Shown: positions 33,437 through 42,634, counted from the first letter of the stretch. The stretch is DNA of 64,000 bases from JALZCH01 sp036387135 (GCA_036387135.1 DASVUH010000040.1:7320-71319), one strand, 5' to 3'. The notes: generated by a model from the letters alone, not told the origin. Made by a program: numbers and translations.

Positions 33437-34090
33437 ATGAATTCCATAGCTAAATGGGTTGACTACGATATATCCTTTGTCCGGCGGCGTTATAATCGGA
33501 TCGCCAGATTTTTCGTCTTCTTTGAGTGGCTGTTCTGGCTCCCGCCAAGCATACGCAGCAAAGCGGTCAGCCGCTTGGAACTTAAACGCGGCAGTCGCGT
33601 GCTTGAAGTCGGATGTGGAACGGGCAGAAATCTCGCGCCCTTAATCGAAGCGGTCGGAGCGGAAGGTCAAGTGTACGGCGTTGATTTGTCCGAAGGAATG
33701 CTGGCTGAAGCTAAGCAGCTATGCGCCCGGCGAGAGTGGCGCAATGTTGAATTGATGCGGGCGGATGCGGCTGATTACGTTTTGCCTGCGCCTGTTGACG
33801 GCGTAATTTTCAGCCTTTCGTATGCCGTCATTCCTCATCACAGGGATGCGCTGCGTCACGCATGGAAACAGTTGCGTCCGGGCGGCTATCTTGTCATTAT
33901 GGACGCCAAACTTCCATCCGGCATCATCGGCAAGATGCTTCACCCGTTTGTGGTGTGGACGAGCAAATTAACCGTGCTTGGCAATCCAGACATTCGCCCG
34001 TGGGACGAGCTTAGGGAATTGACCGACGATGTTGATTATGAGGAAGCGCAATTTGGCACATACTACATTTGCCGCGCGAAGAAATCCTAA
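33437..34090 (+). CDS. Class I SAM-dependent methyltransferase
   Basis: 217 residues. Motif I is VLEVGCGTGRNLAPLI (about 55-70), with GVDLSEGML after it, and PGGYLVIMDAKL marks the fourth-to-fifth strand region. The fold is UbiE/Methyltransf_25-like. It has a hydrophobic N-terminal stretch (FFVFFEWLFWLPPSI) that could lie on the membrane. The COQ4-like gene follows after 13 nt, so lipid or quinone methylation is a reasonable but unproven idea. Confidence 0.88.
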   Translation: MNSIAKWVDYDISFVRRRYNRIARFFVFFEWLFWLPPSIRSKAVSRLELKRGSRVLEVGCGTGRNLAPLIEAVGAEGQVYGVDLSEGMLAEAKQLCARREWRNVELMRADAADYVLPAPVDGVIFSLSYAVIPHHRDALRHAWKQLRPGGYLVIMDAKLPSGIIGKMLHPFVVWTSKLTVLGNPDIRPWDELRELTDDVDYEEAQFGTYYICRAKKS

Positions 34091-34103
34091 TCAAGAGGTA
34101 AAA

Positions 34104-34691
34104 ATGAGCGCCTACAATCCAGAGCTAACTCTTCGTGACGCCCGCGAGCAATATTTTGCCGTTAATAACTTTGGCTGGGGCGGATACGATGATAAATGGG
34201 TCAAAGTAGAATACGGGCTGCTGCGTTTTTACTTTCCGAACACCAAAGGGAGAGTGAAAGTTGTCAAATACCACGATCTTCATCATATTTTGACCGAATA
34301 CGGCACTTCATTATCGGGCGAAACTGAAATCGGGGCGTGGGAAGTCGCAACCGGGTGCACGCGCTGCCTGGCGGCGTGGCTGCTAAATTTATCAGGTTTT
34401 GCCGCCGGTCTCTTTATCAATCCGGGCGGCGTTTACAAAGCCTTTCTGCGCGGACGGCAAAGCTCGAATTTGTATCATTTGAGCTTTGACGACGAACTGC
34501 TTTCACAGCGAGTCGGGCAGTTACGGCAGCAGCTTTCTCTGGATAAGCCGAGCGAGCCGCCGACTTTCATTGATAATATAGTTTTTGTCGTTTGGGCTAT
34601 TGTTAGCGTCGCCACATTGCTGGGAATAATCGGAATTGCGCTCACGCCCCTAATTGTATTGTCAGTTCTGGCGTGGATGCTGTCTGCGTAA
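34104..34691 (+). CDS. COQ4-like protein with HDxxHx11E motif and two C-terminal membrane helices
   Basis: 195 residues from ATG 34104 (AAGAGGTAAAA ahead); an earlier in-frame start would overlap the methyltransferase. Residues about 58-74 read HDLHHILTEYGTSLSGE, matching the HDxxHx11E zinc motif of COQ4. It differs from eukaryotic COQ4 in length and in two C-terminal transmembrane helices (about 150-190). COQ4 acts in ubiquinone synthesis by decarboxylation/hydroxylation of the ring; whether this protein does so is unknown. Confidence 0.6.
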   Translation: MSAYNPELTLRDAREQYFAVNNFGWGGYDDKWVKVEYGLLRFYFPNTKGRVKVVKYHDLHHILTEYGTSLSGETEIGAWEVATGCTRCLAAWLLNLSGFAAGLFINPGGVYKAFLRGRQSSNLYHLSFDDELLSQRVGQLRQQLSLDKPSEPPTFIDNIVFVVWAIVSVATLLGIIGIALTPLIVLSVLAWMLSA

Positions 34692-34708
34692 CTTCATAAG
34701 CTAAATAA

Positions 34709-35185
34709 ATGGTTTTGATTCGCAGAGCCGGAACTGAAGATTGCGAAGGTATTTGGCGCGCTCATATAGCCGCCATTGAAGGCAGCGCGGCGAGCCACTA
34801 CTCGCCCGAAGTAATCCGAATCTGGGTTGGACGAACGAGACCTGAAAACTATTTGAATGCAATTGAAAACCTGGAGTTTTTCGTTGCTGAAGAAGGCGAG
34901 CTTATTATCGGTTTCGCGGTAATGAATTTACAGGATAAAGAAGTGCAGGGACTTTATGTTGACCCAAATTTCGGGCGTCGCGGTCTCGGACTCAAACTGA
35001 TGCAAACACTTGAAAACAAAGCCTGCGAATCCGGTTTGGAATCATTGCAGTTATTTTCCTCTCTTAACGCCGTCGCATTTTATGAGCGTCTGGGATACGA
35101 AGCGCGCGAGCATCTGATTCATAAATTAAATGATAAAGTCGAGCGCGCTTGTGTGAGAATGGAGAAGAAATTGCAATCCATGTGA
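34709..35185 (+). CDS. GNAT-family N-acetyltransferase
   Basis: 158 residues: IRRAGTEDCEGIWRAH at the start, the acetyl-CoA-binding loop LYVDPNFGRRGLGLKLMQTLE (about 92-112), and NAVAFYERLGYEAREH near the end. It acetylates an amine on an unidentified substrate. It starts 17 nt after the COQ4-like gene and is probably the last gene of that run. Confidence 0.9.
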   Translation: MVLIRRAGTEDCEGIWRAHIAAIEGSAASHYSPEVIRIWVGRTRPENYLNAIENLEFFVAEEGELIIGFAVMNLQDKEVQGLYVDPNFGRRGLGLKLMQTLENKACESGLESLQLFSSLNAVAFYERLGYEAREHLIHKLNDKVERACVRMEKKLQSM

Positions 35186-35349
35186 AAGTCTGTCGGCTGT
35201 TAAATTCCGCGTTCGCTTTTAAAGCGCTACGCGGTTAATATCAGTTACAGGCTGTTAATTCTTTTCAATAGAATTTATCAACGCTCATTTGCACAGCTTC
35301 TTTTAAACCTTCGGGGTAAAAATCCATATTATATTCAGCAGTTGACAGG

Positions 35350-37665
35350 ATGTTTCGAAAGAATAATTTTTTATCGTTTATAAACTTTAGCTTGATAATC
35401 GTCTGTTTATCATTAACCGATTACTCTCACGCGCAAAGCAGAGCCGCCGTTAAACGTTCAGGCAAGAAAACAGCGCGGGAAGCAAGCAGTTCCAAACGCG
35501 CCAATCTTGAAAAAGCCGAAAGAGCGGCAAAATCGCGCGCAAAATCGGCTGCGCTCAAAATCAGAAAACAATTTGATGGAAAACTCGTTGCAATTCCACT
35601 GCAATATCACGGCGTTTCAGATTCGTTGTTTAACCTTGCCAGCCGTCCCGACTCTAATTCAAGGCTGAAAGAACGTACGTTTAAAGAGAACGAAAGAGAG
35701 CTTTTTTCCGGCAAGGCAAACCCGAATGAGCTGGTCGCCGCACCCGCGTCTGTTGTGCAAACGGAAACGTCCGCGCCTTTGGCTGCGACACCCGTCACAA
35801 GTTTTGAAGGACCCGGACAAGGAATGCCGGGCTACACTGTAACCACCTCTCCACCGGATACGACTTTAGCCGTCGGATTGAATCACGTCGTCGTCTGGGT
35901 TAACGCGCAATACGCGGTTTTCAATAAAAGCGGAACAAAATTGCTCCCGGGAGCTGGTTTTGTTAACGGCAACACGCTGTTTGCGGGACTCGGTAATGCT
36001 TGCGAAACGACGAATCGCGGCGACCCGACGCTGCAATACGACCGCTTAGCCGACCGCTGGATTCTGAGTCAGTTTGCGTTTTCTTCCAATGCCGGTCCGT
36101 TTCTTCAATGCATTGCGGTTTCGACCTCCGGCGACCCAACCGGAAGTTATTACCGCTATTCGTTCTCGCTTCCGGGCGGCGGTTTCAATGATTACGGCAA
36201 GCTCGGCGTTTGGACTGACGCATATTATATTTCTTACGCTGTCCTTACAAGCCCCTCCGGCGTTTATATCGGCTCAGGTCTGTGCGCTTATGACAAAAGC
36301 AAAATGATGTTGGGCGAACCAGCCGTCTCGATCTGCGGAGTCGGCAATTATGCCGGCGCGGACGTTTTTCTTCCAATAGATTTAGACGGAACGACGTTGC
36401 CGACAAATACCGCGCAGGGCGGTATTTTCGCGGGCTATTCATTTACCGGGCAGGCGATTCGGTTAATTAAGCTCAAGCCGGATTTCGCCAATCTCACCGG
36501 CACGCTGAGCGATGGTTTAGGCGGCGCTTTGGAAAGCTACATCAACATCCCGGTCGGAGCGACGACCGCAGCATGCAACGGCGTCGGCAGCGCCTGCGTC
36601 CCGCAGCCCGGCACGACGACAAAACTTGACACACTCGGCGACCGCTTGATGTACCGGCTCGCTTATCGCAATCGCAACGGCGTTGACAGCCTTCTGGTGA
36701 GCCATGCGGTTGACCCCGACGGCGAAGGTGGGCGCGGCTCCGCCATTCGCTGGTATGAGATTCGCAACCCGTTTTCCGCCGCTCCGACTCTTTATCAAAA
36801 CGCCACATACGATCCGGGCGCGAACGGCGACCGCTGGATGTCTTCGCTGGCAATGGATAAATTCGGCAACATTCTGATGGGCTATAACGTTGCCAACGCA
36901 GAGACGAACTTAAAGCCGTCCATCGCTTTCACCGGACGATTGCAGAGCGATCCGTTAAACACGATGCAGGGCGAGATTATCTCTCAAACCGGCGGCGGAT
37001 CGCAGATCGGAGGACTGACCAGATGGGGCGATTACACGACAATGCAGATTGACCCGGCGGACGATGCAACTTTCTGGTATATCGGTCAATACCTCGCGGC
37101 GGATGATTTTTTTAATTGGAACACTCGCGTTTTCAGCTACAAATTTGTCACTAATTTTGCCAATGTCGAAGGAAATGTAACTTACGGAACGCCGCTGGTT
37201 ACATATCCAGCCAAATACGTTCCGAATGTATCGTTCACTTCATCGGGCGATTACTCAACAACCGCTTTAACAAACAACTTTGGGGCGTATTCATTAACCA
37301 ACCTCTTCACCGGCGGGTATTATACGGTCACGCCTGCAAAGACAGGAAACGTTAACGGCATTAGTCCGTTTGACGCAACGCTGGTTCTTCGTCATATTGC
37401 GGCTAACGGTGTGGGACCTAACGCCTTATCGGCAAATCAACAAATTGCGGCTGATACAAATGGCGCAAGCGGCATTACAGCCTTTGATGCAACGCTGATT
37501 CTTCGTTATGTGGCGGCAAATTCACAGAATGCCAATACCGGATTAGTCGGTAATTGGAAATTCTTACCCGGTTCACAAAGCTATCAGCCGTTAAACGGTT
37601 CAGCCTTCAACCAGAACTACACAGCCATTTTGATTGGAGAAATCAACGGCAATTGGGTGCCGTAA
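35350..37665 (+). CDS. Large secreted protein with dockerin-like C-terminus
   Basis: 771 residues. Signal peptide (FINFSLIIVCLSLTDYSHAQ), a basic Arg/Lys/Ala-rich stretch (about 30-75), then a long beta-rich domain (about 130-600) opening with GPGQGMPGYTVTTSPPDTTLAVG. A carboxypeptidase-regulatory/CNA-B-type segment follows (about 605-665, TTALTNNFGAYSLTNLFTGGYY). Then two dockerin-type repeats: NGISPFDATLVLRHIA and SGITAFDATLILRYVAAN (about 672-730). The dockerin pair suggests calcium binding and attachment to a cohesin-like partner. There is no good ribosome binding site other than AGG next to the ATG. Confidence 0.75.
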   Translation: MFRKNNFLSFINFSLIIVCLSLTDYSHAQSRAAVKRSGKKTAREASSSKRANLEKAERAAKSRAKSAALKIRKQFDGKLVAIPLQYHGVSDSLFNLASRPDSNSRLKERTFKENERELFSGKANPNELVAAPASVVQTETSAPLAATPVTSFEGPGQGMPGYTVTTSPPDTTLAVGLNHVVVWVNAQYAVFNKSGTKLLPGAGFVNGNTLFAGLGNACETTNRGDPTLQYDRLADRWILSQFAFSSNAGPFLQCIAVSTSGDPTGSYYRYSFSLPGGGFNDYGKLGVWTDAYYISYAVLTSPSGVYIGSGLCAYDKSKMMLGEPAVSICGVGNYAGADVFLPIDLDGTTLPTNTAQGGIFAGYSFTGQAIRLIKLKPDFANLTGTLSDGLGGALESYINIPVGATTAACNGVGSACVPQPGTTTKLDTLGDRLMYRLAYRNRNGVDSLLVSHAVDPDGEGGRGSAIRWYEIRNPFSAAPTLYQNATYDPGANGDRWMSSLAMDKFGNILMGYNVANAETNLKPSIAFTGRLQSDPLNTMQGEIISQTGGGSQIGGLTRWGDYTTMQIDPADDATFWYIGQYLAADDFFNWNTRVFSYKFVTNFANVEGNVTYGTPLVTYPAKYVPNVSFTSSGDYSTTALTNNFGAYSLTNLFTGGYYTVTPAKTGNVNGISPFDATLVLRHIAANGVGPNALSANQQIAADTNGASGITAFDATLILRYVAANSQNANTGLVGNWKFLPGSQSYQPLNGSAFNQNYTAILIGEINGNWVP

Positions 37666-37689
37666 GCTAATTTCGACGCCTCTTTTTTT

Positions 37690-38655
37690 TCAGGTCATTG
37701 CCAGAATTATTTTGCGCGCGCCGCTAAAAGGCATTCGTCCGTGTGCCGCGAGCAGATTGTCCAAAACCAGAACATCGCCCGCGCGCCAGGGAAACAGCAC
37801 GGTTTCGCTCGTTAAGACGGTTCGGATTTGTTCGAGCATTTTAACCGGAATCGGCGAGCCGTCGCCGAATTTAGCGTTCAGGCGAAAATCGTCTTCCGGC
37901 ATCTGCGAAATAAAGTCTTGATATGTTTTCGCGTCCAGCGCCGATGGGTGAAAGCCGTGCGCTTGATTAAACCAAACCTCCTCGCCGGTTTCGGGATGCA
38001 CAATCGTTGCCGGGCGCGTTTGGCTGAGACGCAAACCGCCGTCCGGCTTCCATTCAAAATCTCCGCCGACCGCTCGGCAATACGTTTCGACCTCGTTTTT
38101 ATCTTCGGTTTCAAAAGCGTCCTGCCAGGAATACCCCGAACCTTTGTTCGCGTCCAGATTGCGAATGTACATCACGCCCTTTTGTTTAAAGACGCGCACA
38201 ATATCAGGCTCGATTTTATTTAAAATCCGGCGGCTGTCGGCAATTGAAGTTTCGCCGCCGGTTTCCGGCTGGATTGCGCAGCAAAAAAACAAGAGACGCG
38301 GAAACTCTTCCGCGTAAGACAATTCGTTGTGCAAAGCGAGCGTTAAATCGGGCGGATATTCGGTCGAAGTGTAAACTTTCCCCTCAAGCCGCGAGCGCGG
38401 CGAAGCTCCGCCGGTGTAATTTAATAAATCTTTTCCCGAAAATTCAGCGGCAAATCTCCCCAAATCCGCTTCGGTCGAAAGTCCGAAACCGCGAAACAGC
38501 AGCGCGCCGCAGCGATGCAGATTTTCAATTAAAAATTCCTTTTTCTGACGACAAACGGCAAACAAAGTTTCAGGCGCGCCGCTCTCCGTTTGAACCGATT
38601 CGGGTTCAATCACAAAAGGCATTCTCAGGCTGTCGAAAAGCGCGGCTTTAATCAT
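37690..38655 (-). CDS. TauD/TfdA-family (SyrP-like) Fe(II)/2-oxoglutarate dioxygenase
   Basis: 321 residues. Iron ligands: H109 and E111 in LALHNELSYAEEFP (HxE in place of the more common HxD, as in some SyrP-type hydroxylases) and H305 in LLAAHGRMPFSGARK, with R314 for 2-oxoglutarate. GALLFRGFGL (about 50-59) and ETGGETSIADSR (about 131-142) are family segments. Such enzymes hydroxylate amino acids, often beta-hydroxylating aspartate in natural-product pathways. It is divergent from, and likely works with, the operon starting at 38844. Confidence 0.9.
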   Translation of the reverse strand: MIKAALFDSLRMPFVIEPESVQTESGAPETLFAVCRQKKEFLIENLHRCGALLFRGFGLSTEADLGRFAAEFSGKDLLNYTGGASPRSRLEGKVYTSTEYPPDLTLALHNELSYAEEFPRLLFFCCAIQPETGGETSIADSRRILNKIEPDIVRVFKQKGVMYIRNLDANKGSGYSWQDAFETEDKNEVETYCRAVGGDFEWKPDGGLRLSQTRPATIVHPETGEEVWFNQAHGFHPSALDAKTYQDFISQMPEDDFRLNAKFGDGSPIPVKMLEQIRTVLTSETVLFPWRAGDVLVLDNLLAAHGRMPFSGARKIILAMT

Positions 38656-38843
38656 CGCTGGTAAGTATTAAAATAAGTTGTAAACGCATTAAAAATTATT
38701 TCAAAAGTTTTTAATGTTCTGTAGCGTACAGACTCATATTTTAAAAACAGCTATCTTCAAGCATTATAATTTTAAAAGTTTTGATTTTGGCGTCTTACTG
38801 AATCTTTAAAATCAGCACGAACGAGAACTGTTCGGCATCGGCT
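38656..38843. promoter_or_regulatory. Divergent promoter region of the oxygenase/ATP-grasp locus
   Basis: 188 nt between the two start codons. It is AT-rich and contains a small palindrome, CTGTA-GCG-TACAG (38719-38731), that could be an operator. I cannot fix -35/-10 boxes with confidence. The ribosome binding site ahead of 38844 is weak. Confidence 0.25.
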
Positions 38844-39608
38844 ATGATAAACGGAACTCAAGAAACCTTAAATAAAACAACGGAAAACGGAGCTGCTTCT
38901 GAAATTTCCGCAATAGACTACGGCGAATATCGCGCGCCGGATTTAGACCCGCGAATCAAATACCCGTCTTACAAAACTTTCGATGAATTTATTGATGTGG
39001 AACGGCTGAAATCGCTGGACGGCTATCTGACACAGAAAATCAGCCGTCATATGCAGGCGCAGAACGATTTGCGTTTTTATACCGGACCCTATCGTTTGCA
39101 GGACGACGCGCCCGACCGCCCCGGCTCGCGGATGATTTATTTGGCGGCGTCGAGCCGACCGGACAGTTATTTCGATTTGGACAAAACCGAATATTGGACT
39201 TTGACCGAACACGCGAACGAGTTTGCGCTGCTGATGGATTTTATCCGCACGTTGCCGTTTAAAGCGACGGGCAGAATGCTGATTATGTACGACGACGCGC
39301 CGCGTCCCGTGCCGTCACACCGCGACCACATCGAAACCGAGATTTGTCACGAGTTTTTGTGGTTTCGGACGAACAAGAAAAAGCCGTTTTTTATGCTCAA
39401 TCATCTGACGGGCGAAAAACAGTATGTCGAACATTATTCGGCTTGGTTCGATTCGGTAAATCAATTTCACGGCTCAGACCCGGTTGACGGATTGTCGTTC
39501 AGCATTCGAGTAGACGGTTTGTTTACCGATGAATTTAGGGAGCGAATTCCTTTTCCCCAGCAGAATCGCGCTTCCGCGCCCTCTTTGTGGGCTTGCATTT
39601 CAGATTAA
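38844..39608 (+). CDS. Cupin-type Fe(II)/2-oxoglutarate oxygenase
   Basis: 254 residues. A facial-triad pattern is visible: H159-R-D161 in VPSHRDHIETEICHEF, H209 in NQFHGSDPVDG, and R222 in LSFSIRVDG for the co-substrate. The 50-residue spacing between HxD and the distal His resembles aspartyl/asparaginyl beta-hydroxylase types. The N-terminal 80 residues have no recognisable motif. It lies 13 nt ahead of the ATP-grasp/decarboxylase fusion. A second hydroxylase acting in the same pathway as the TauD-like enzyme is the simplest reading. Confidence 0.7.
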   Translation: MINGTQETLNKTTENGAASEISAIDYGEYRAPDLDPRIKYPSYKTFDEFIDVERLKSLDGYLTQKISRHMQAQNDLRFYTGPYRLQDDAPDRPGSRMIYLAASSRPDSYFDLDKTEYWTLTEHANEFALLMDFIRTLPFKATGRMLIMYDDAPRPVPSHRDHIETEICHEFLWFRTNKKKPFFMLNHLTGEKQYVEHYSAWFDSVNQFHGSDPVDGLSFSIRVDGLFTDEFRERIPFPQQNRASAPSLWACISD

Positions 39609-39621
39609 ATTTTTTGAGGCA

Positions 39622-41958
39622 ATGCGCCGCCGCGAGTTTTTATTAAGCGCGGAATTGTCCTCGTTTTTGTTGGGCTTTATGAAAATTTATATTAGCGGAC
39701 TTTACAGTGGAACAAATCCTCAACCGGGCGTCGGAATTGCCCGCTCGCTCAGATCGGCTTACCCGGACGCGACGCTCGTCGGCGTCGAATATTCAAATCG
39801 TTGTTCGGGTATTCATTGGCGCGATTTCGACGAAATCTGGCTTCAGCGTCCCTGGGAAGAATTGAGCTTGTCGGATTACGCCGAAACCGTGCGTGAAGTG
39901 TTGGATTCGGGCGCGCTGTGGATTTCGAGCATTGATCTCGAAATTATGTGGTTCGGCGAGATTTTCCCCGACGGGCATCCGAATCTTTTAACGCCGCCGA
40001 TGAGCGCGCTGCGGCAGACAATGAAACCCGAAGTTCCGGCGCACAAAGGCTTGCCCGTCGAAATTCCGACGTTTGTGACGACCGATCTTTCCGATTGGGA
40101 ACTGCACGCTTTTTGCCGCCAGCACGATTGGAAAGTATGGCTCAAAGGTCCGTATTACGAAGCGGTGCGCGTTCGCACTTGGGCTGATTTGGAAGCGATG
40201 CGCGGAATTTTGTCCAGAGCCTGGGCGACTGAAAGGCTGTTTTTGCAAACGCACGTTACCGGATACGAAGAATCCGTCACCATTTCAGCTTACAAAGGCG
40301 AATTGCTCAAATGCGTCCAGATGCGGAAACGCGATTTGACCGAACTCAATAAAACCTGGGCTGGCGATATTTCCGAAGTCTCTGCGGAATTTGCGGAGCC
40401 GCTCCGTAAAATCGTCAAAGATTTAAATTGGACGGGCGGCGCGGAGCTTGAAATGGTGCACGACGCAGCCGGAAAACTTTATCTTTTGGAAATCAATCCG
40501 CGTTTTCCCGCCTGGATTCACGGCGCGACGATTACCGGACACAATATGCCCGCCGCTCTGGTCGAGGGCGCGACAAAAATCAAGGCGCAAAAAGCCGAGC
40601 CGCAGGCGGAAGAATTTACGCGTGTGGTGATGGAAATTCCCGTTCGACCGGATTTTCCGCTGCCGCCGTTGCCGGAACCATACACAGGCGCATTCGGTCA
40701 TTCGCTCAAACATCCTTCGGGCTTGATAGAATTCGCGCAACGGCTTCATAAAACGGATGGAAACGGTAACGGAAATGGAAATGGTAACGGCAACGGTCAT
40801 CACAAATCCGAGAATCGAATCGCCGATGTGCCGCCGACTTTTTTAAGCGATTTATCGAATTTCGATTTCTCGCGCGTCGAAACGCCTTCGTTTTTGTTTC
40901 TGGAAAAAACCGCCGAACAGCTTTTCGCCCGCGCCGAACAACTCGCCGAAAAACTTTCGACCGATTCGGTTTCGGTCAGAAACGCTTACAGCATCAAGAC
41001 CAACCCGGATGAGCGTTTGATCGCGCTGGCACGCAAACACGGATTTTTAGCCGAAGCGATTTCTCTTTTGGAAATCAACAAAGCGCTGGAAATCGGGTTT
41101 GAGCCGGAAGAATGCGTTTTAAACGGTCCGGGCAAATGGTGGCGCAAAGAATATTTGCCAAGCTCGCCGATGCGGACTGTTTTTTCCGATTCGATTGCCG
41201 ATTTAAACCGCATTGTCGAGAGCGCCGCAAACGGCGAAATCAAAGCCGAAACTTTCGGCGTCAGGCTGCGCACGCCGAATATTCCGTCGCGTTTCGGAAT
41301 TCCGGTGGACACGCCTGAAACTTTCCGGCAGCTTATCGAATCAATCAGTCTTTTGCCGCGCGATTCCCGCTTCGGCGTTCATTTCCACATGGCGAGCAGC
41401 AACGTCGGCGTCGCGCAATGGTGGAGTTTGTTTGAAACGATGCTCCGCTGGTGCAGCTCGATTGAAGCTCTGACGGGCAGAATGATCGAAACTCTCGATG
41501 TCGGCGGCGGCTGGTTCCCGGACGATTGGCACGACCGCTCGGACGATCATTTCGAGCGCGCCGTCGCAAACGCCAAACGATTTTTGCCGAACGTGCGGGA
41601 AATTATTTCCGAACCGGGCAAAGCTCTCGCACAGCCTTCGATGGCGGTGGCGATGCGGATTTTGGAAGTTCAGGAAATTGCCGACGGCGGAAAAGAAGTT
41701 GTCGTTGACGGTTCGATTGCCGAATTGCCGATGTATTTCTTTTACCCGCACCGGATTCTTTGCAAAGATGTGCGCACGGGAATGTGGCAGGCGCTCGGAC
41801 GCGGAAAAGCGCATCTTTTGGGAAGATTGTGTATGGAACACGACATTGTCGCCACAAATGTCGAATTGCCCGAAGGCGTTGGAGTCGGAGACACGCTCGT
41901 TTTCTGCGACGCCGGAGCTTACGATAGGAGTATGAGTTATGTCTTTGGACGTGGTTAA
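39622..41958 (+). CDS. ATP-grasp ligase fused to a PLP-dependent (alanine-racemase-fold) decarboxylase
   Basis: 778 residues from ATG 39622 (GAGG three bases before); MKIYISG at 39679 is an alternative start that better matches an ATP-grasp N-terminus. Numbering from 39679: ATP-grasp domain 1-345 (VWLKGPYYEAVRV, then GGAELEMV...LYLLEINPRFPAW for Mg/ATP), a pure Gly-Asn linker with His (361-375), then a fold-III decarboxylase like diaminopimelate/ornithine decarboxylase with PLP lysine K440 (YSIKTNPDE), GVHFHMASSN, DVGGGW, EPGKAL and, near the end, CDAGAYDRSMSY. The fusion implies that an amide or peptide bond is formed and an amino acid decarboxylated in one pathway. It overlaps the next gene by 20 nt. 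Confidence 0.85.
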   Translation: MRRREFLLSAELSSFLLGFMKIYISGLYSGTNPQPGVGIARSLRSAYPDATLVGVEYSNRCSGIHWRDFDEIWLQRPWEELSLSDYAETVREVLDSGALWISSIDLEIMWFGEIFPDGHPNLLTPPMSALRQTMKPEVPAHKGLPVEIPTFVTTDLSDWELHAFCRQHDWKVWLKGPYYEAVRVRTWADLEAMRGILSRAWATERLFLQTHVTGYEESVTISAYKGELLKCVQMRKRDLTELNKTWAGDISEVSAEFAEPLRKIVKDLNWTGGAELEMVHDAAGKLYLLEINPRFPAWIHGATITGHNMPAALVEGATKIKAQKAEPQAEEFTRVVMEIPVRPDFPLPPLPEPYTGAFGHSLKHPSGLIEFAQRLHKTDGNGNGNGNGNGNGHHKSENRIADVPPTFLSDLSNFDFSRVETPSFLFLEKTAEQLFARAEQLAEKLSTDSVSVRNAYSIKTNPDERLIALARKHGFLAEAISLLEINKALEIGFEPEECVLNGPGKWWRKEYLPSSPMRTVFSDSIADLNRIVESAANGEIKAETFGVRLRTPNIPSRFGIPVDTPETFRQLIESISLLPRDSRFGVHFHMASSNVGVAQWWSLFETMLRWCSSIEALTGRMIETLDVGGGWFPDDWHDRSDDHFERAVANAKRFLPNVREIISEPGKALAQPSMAVAMRILEVQEIADGGKEVVVDGSIAELPMYFFYPHRILCKDVRTGMWQALGRGKAHLLGRLCMEHDIVATNVELPEGVGVGDTLVFCDAGAYDRSMSYVFGRG

Positions 41959-42634
41959 TAATACATCTCACGAAGAAACAAACGGTTATCACGCTTGCGG
42001 TGTGATAAAAGGCGGCGCGGTGTTTGAAAATTGGCGCGAATTTCCATACACAAACGTTTCGCATCACGGCTCGACCTGCTGCGAAATGGCTCGCGAATGG
42101 CTTTACGCGATGGATTACACGCAATTAAACGGCGGCAGCCCTTTTACGGGTCCGCGCTGGCTGCGGCAGCGCTACAATTGGGGACCGACCGTCTATCCGA
42201 TTCACTGGTGCGAAGCAGTCGAAGAAAAAACTCTGGATTGCGGCGCGCTGGCTTCGCTTTCGCGCGAGGTTTTTAAATCGCGCAATGTCCGAGCGTATCC
42301 GGCGCAACTCGTTCAGCAATTTACGACTCACGCCACCGCGCAGTGGCAAAAGAAATGGAACGAAAAAGAAGCTTCGACGCACTGGATTAACGATGACGTG
42401 ATTTATCACGAAGGCTGCGCGATTTTGACCGGAGGAAACGAAATCAAAGTCTGGGATTCGAGCGCCGGCTGGTGGGTTCGTCCCATTCCGCAAAACGGTT
42501 ACGGCAGTTTGCTGGCACTCAGAATTTGCACGGACGACCGAAACAACATTTCGGTTTTTCAATGGGGCGATCACAAAATCGCGGCAAATCGCTGGCAAAA
42601 ATTTGAAACCCAGCAGCTTGCCGCCGCTGCGTAA
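41939..42634 (+). CDS. Transglutaminase-like (papain-fold) protein of the ATP-grasp locus
   Basis: 231 residues. A Cys-His-Asp order suits a transglutaminase-type fold: C101 in TLDCGALASLSREVF, H157 in DVIYHEGCAIL, D173 in IKVWDSSAGWWV. Tryptophans surround the putative site. It could transfer an acyl group, cut a peptide, or have lost catalysis. The ATG is 20 nt inside the end of the fusion gene, so the two are translationally coupled. A terminator follows. The family is not one I recognise by name. Confidence 0.6.
   Translation: MSLDVVNNTSHEETNGYHACGVIKGGAVFENWREFPYTNVSHHGSTCCEMAREWLYAMDYTQLNGGSPFTGPRWLRQRYNWGPTVYPIHWCEAVEEKTLDCGALASLSREVFKSRNVRAYPAQLVQQFTTHATAQWQKKWNEKEASTHWINDDVIYHEGCAILTGGNEIKVWDSSAGWWVRPIPQNGYGSLLALRICTDDRNNISVFQWGDHKIAANRWQKFETQQLAAAA

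Noticed and set aside
35204..35243. A fourth copy of the ECF-type promoter motif (GCGCTACGCGGTTAATA)
   Set aside because: It lacks the TTTTCCGCCG block and the right spacing, and only loosely resembles the -10 half.
40759..40797. Tandem repeat that might be a non-coding or mobile element
   Set aside because: It is in frame and encodes the Gly-Asn linker between two intact enzyme domains.
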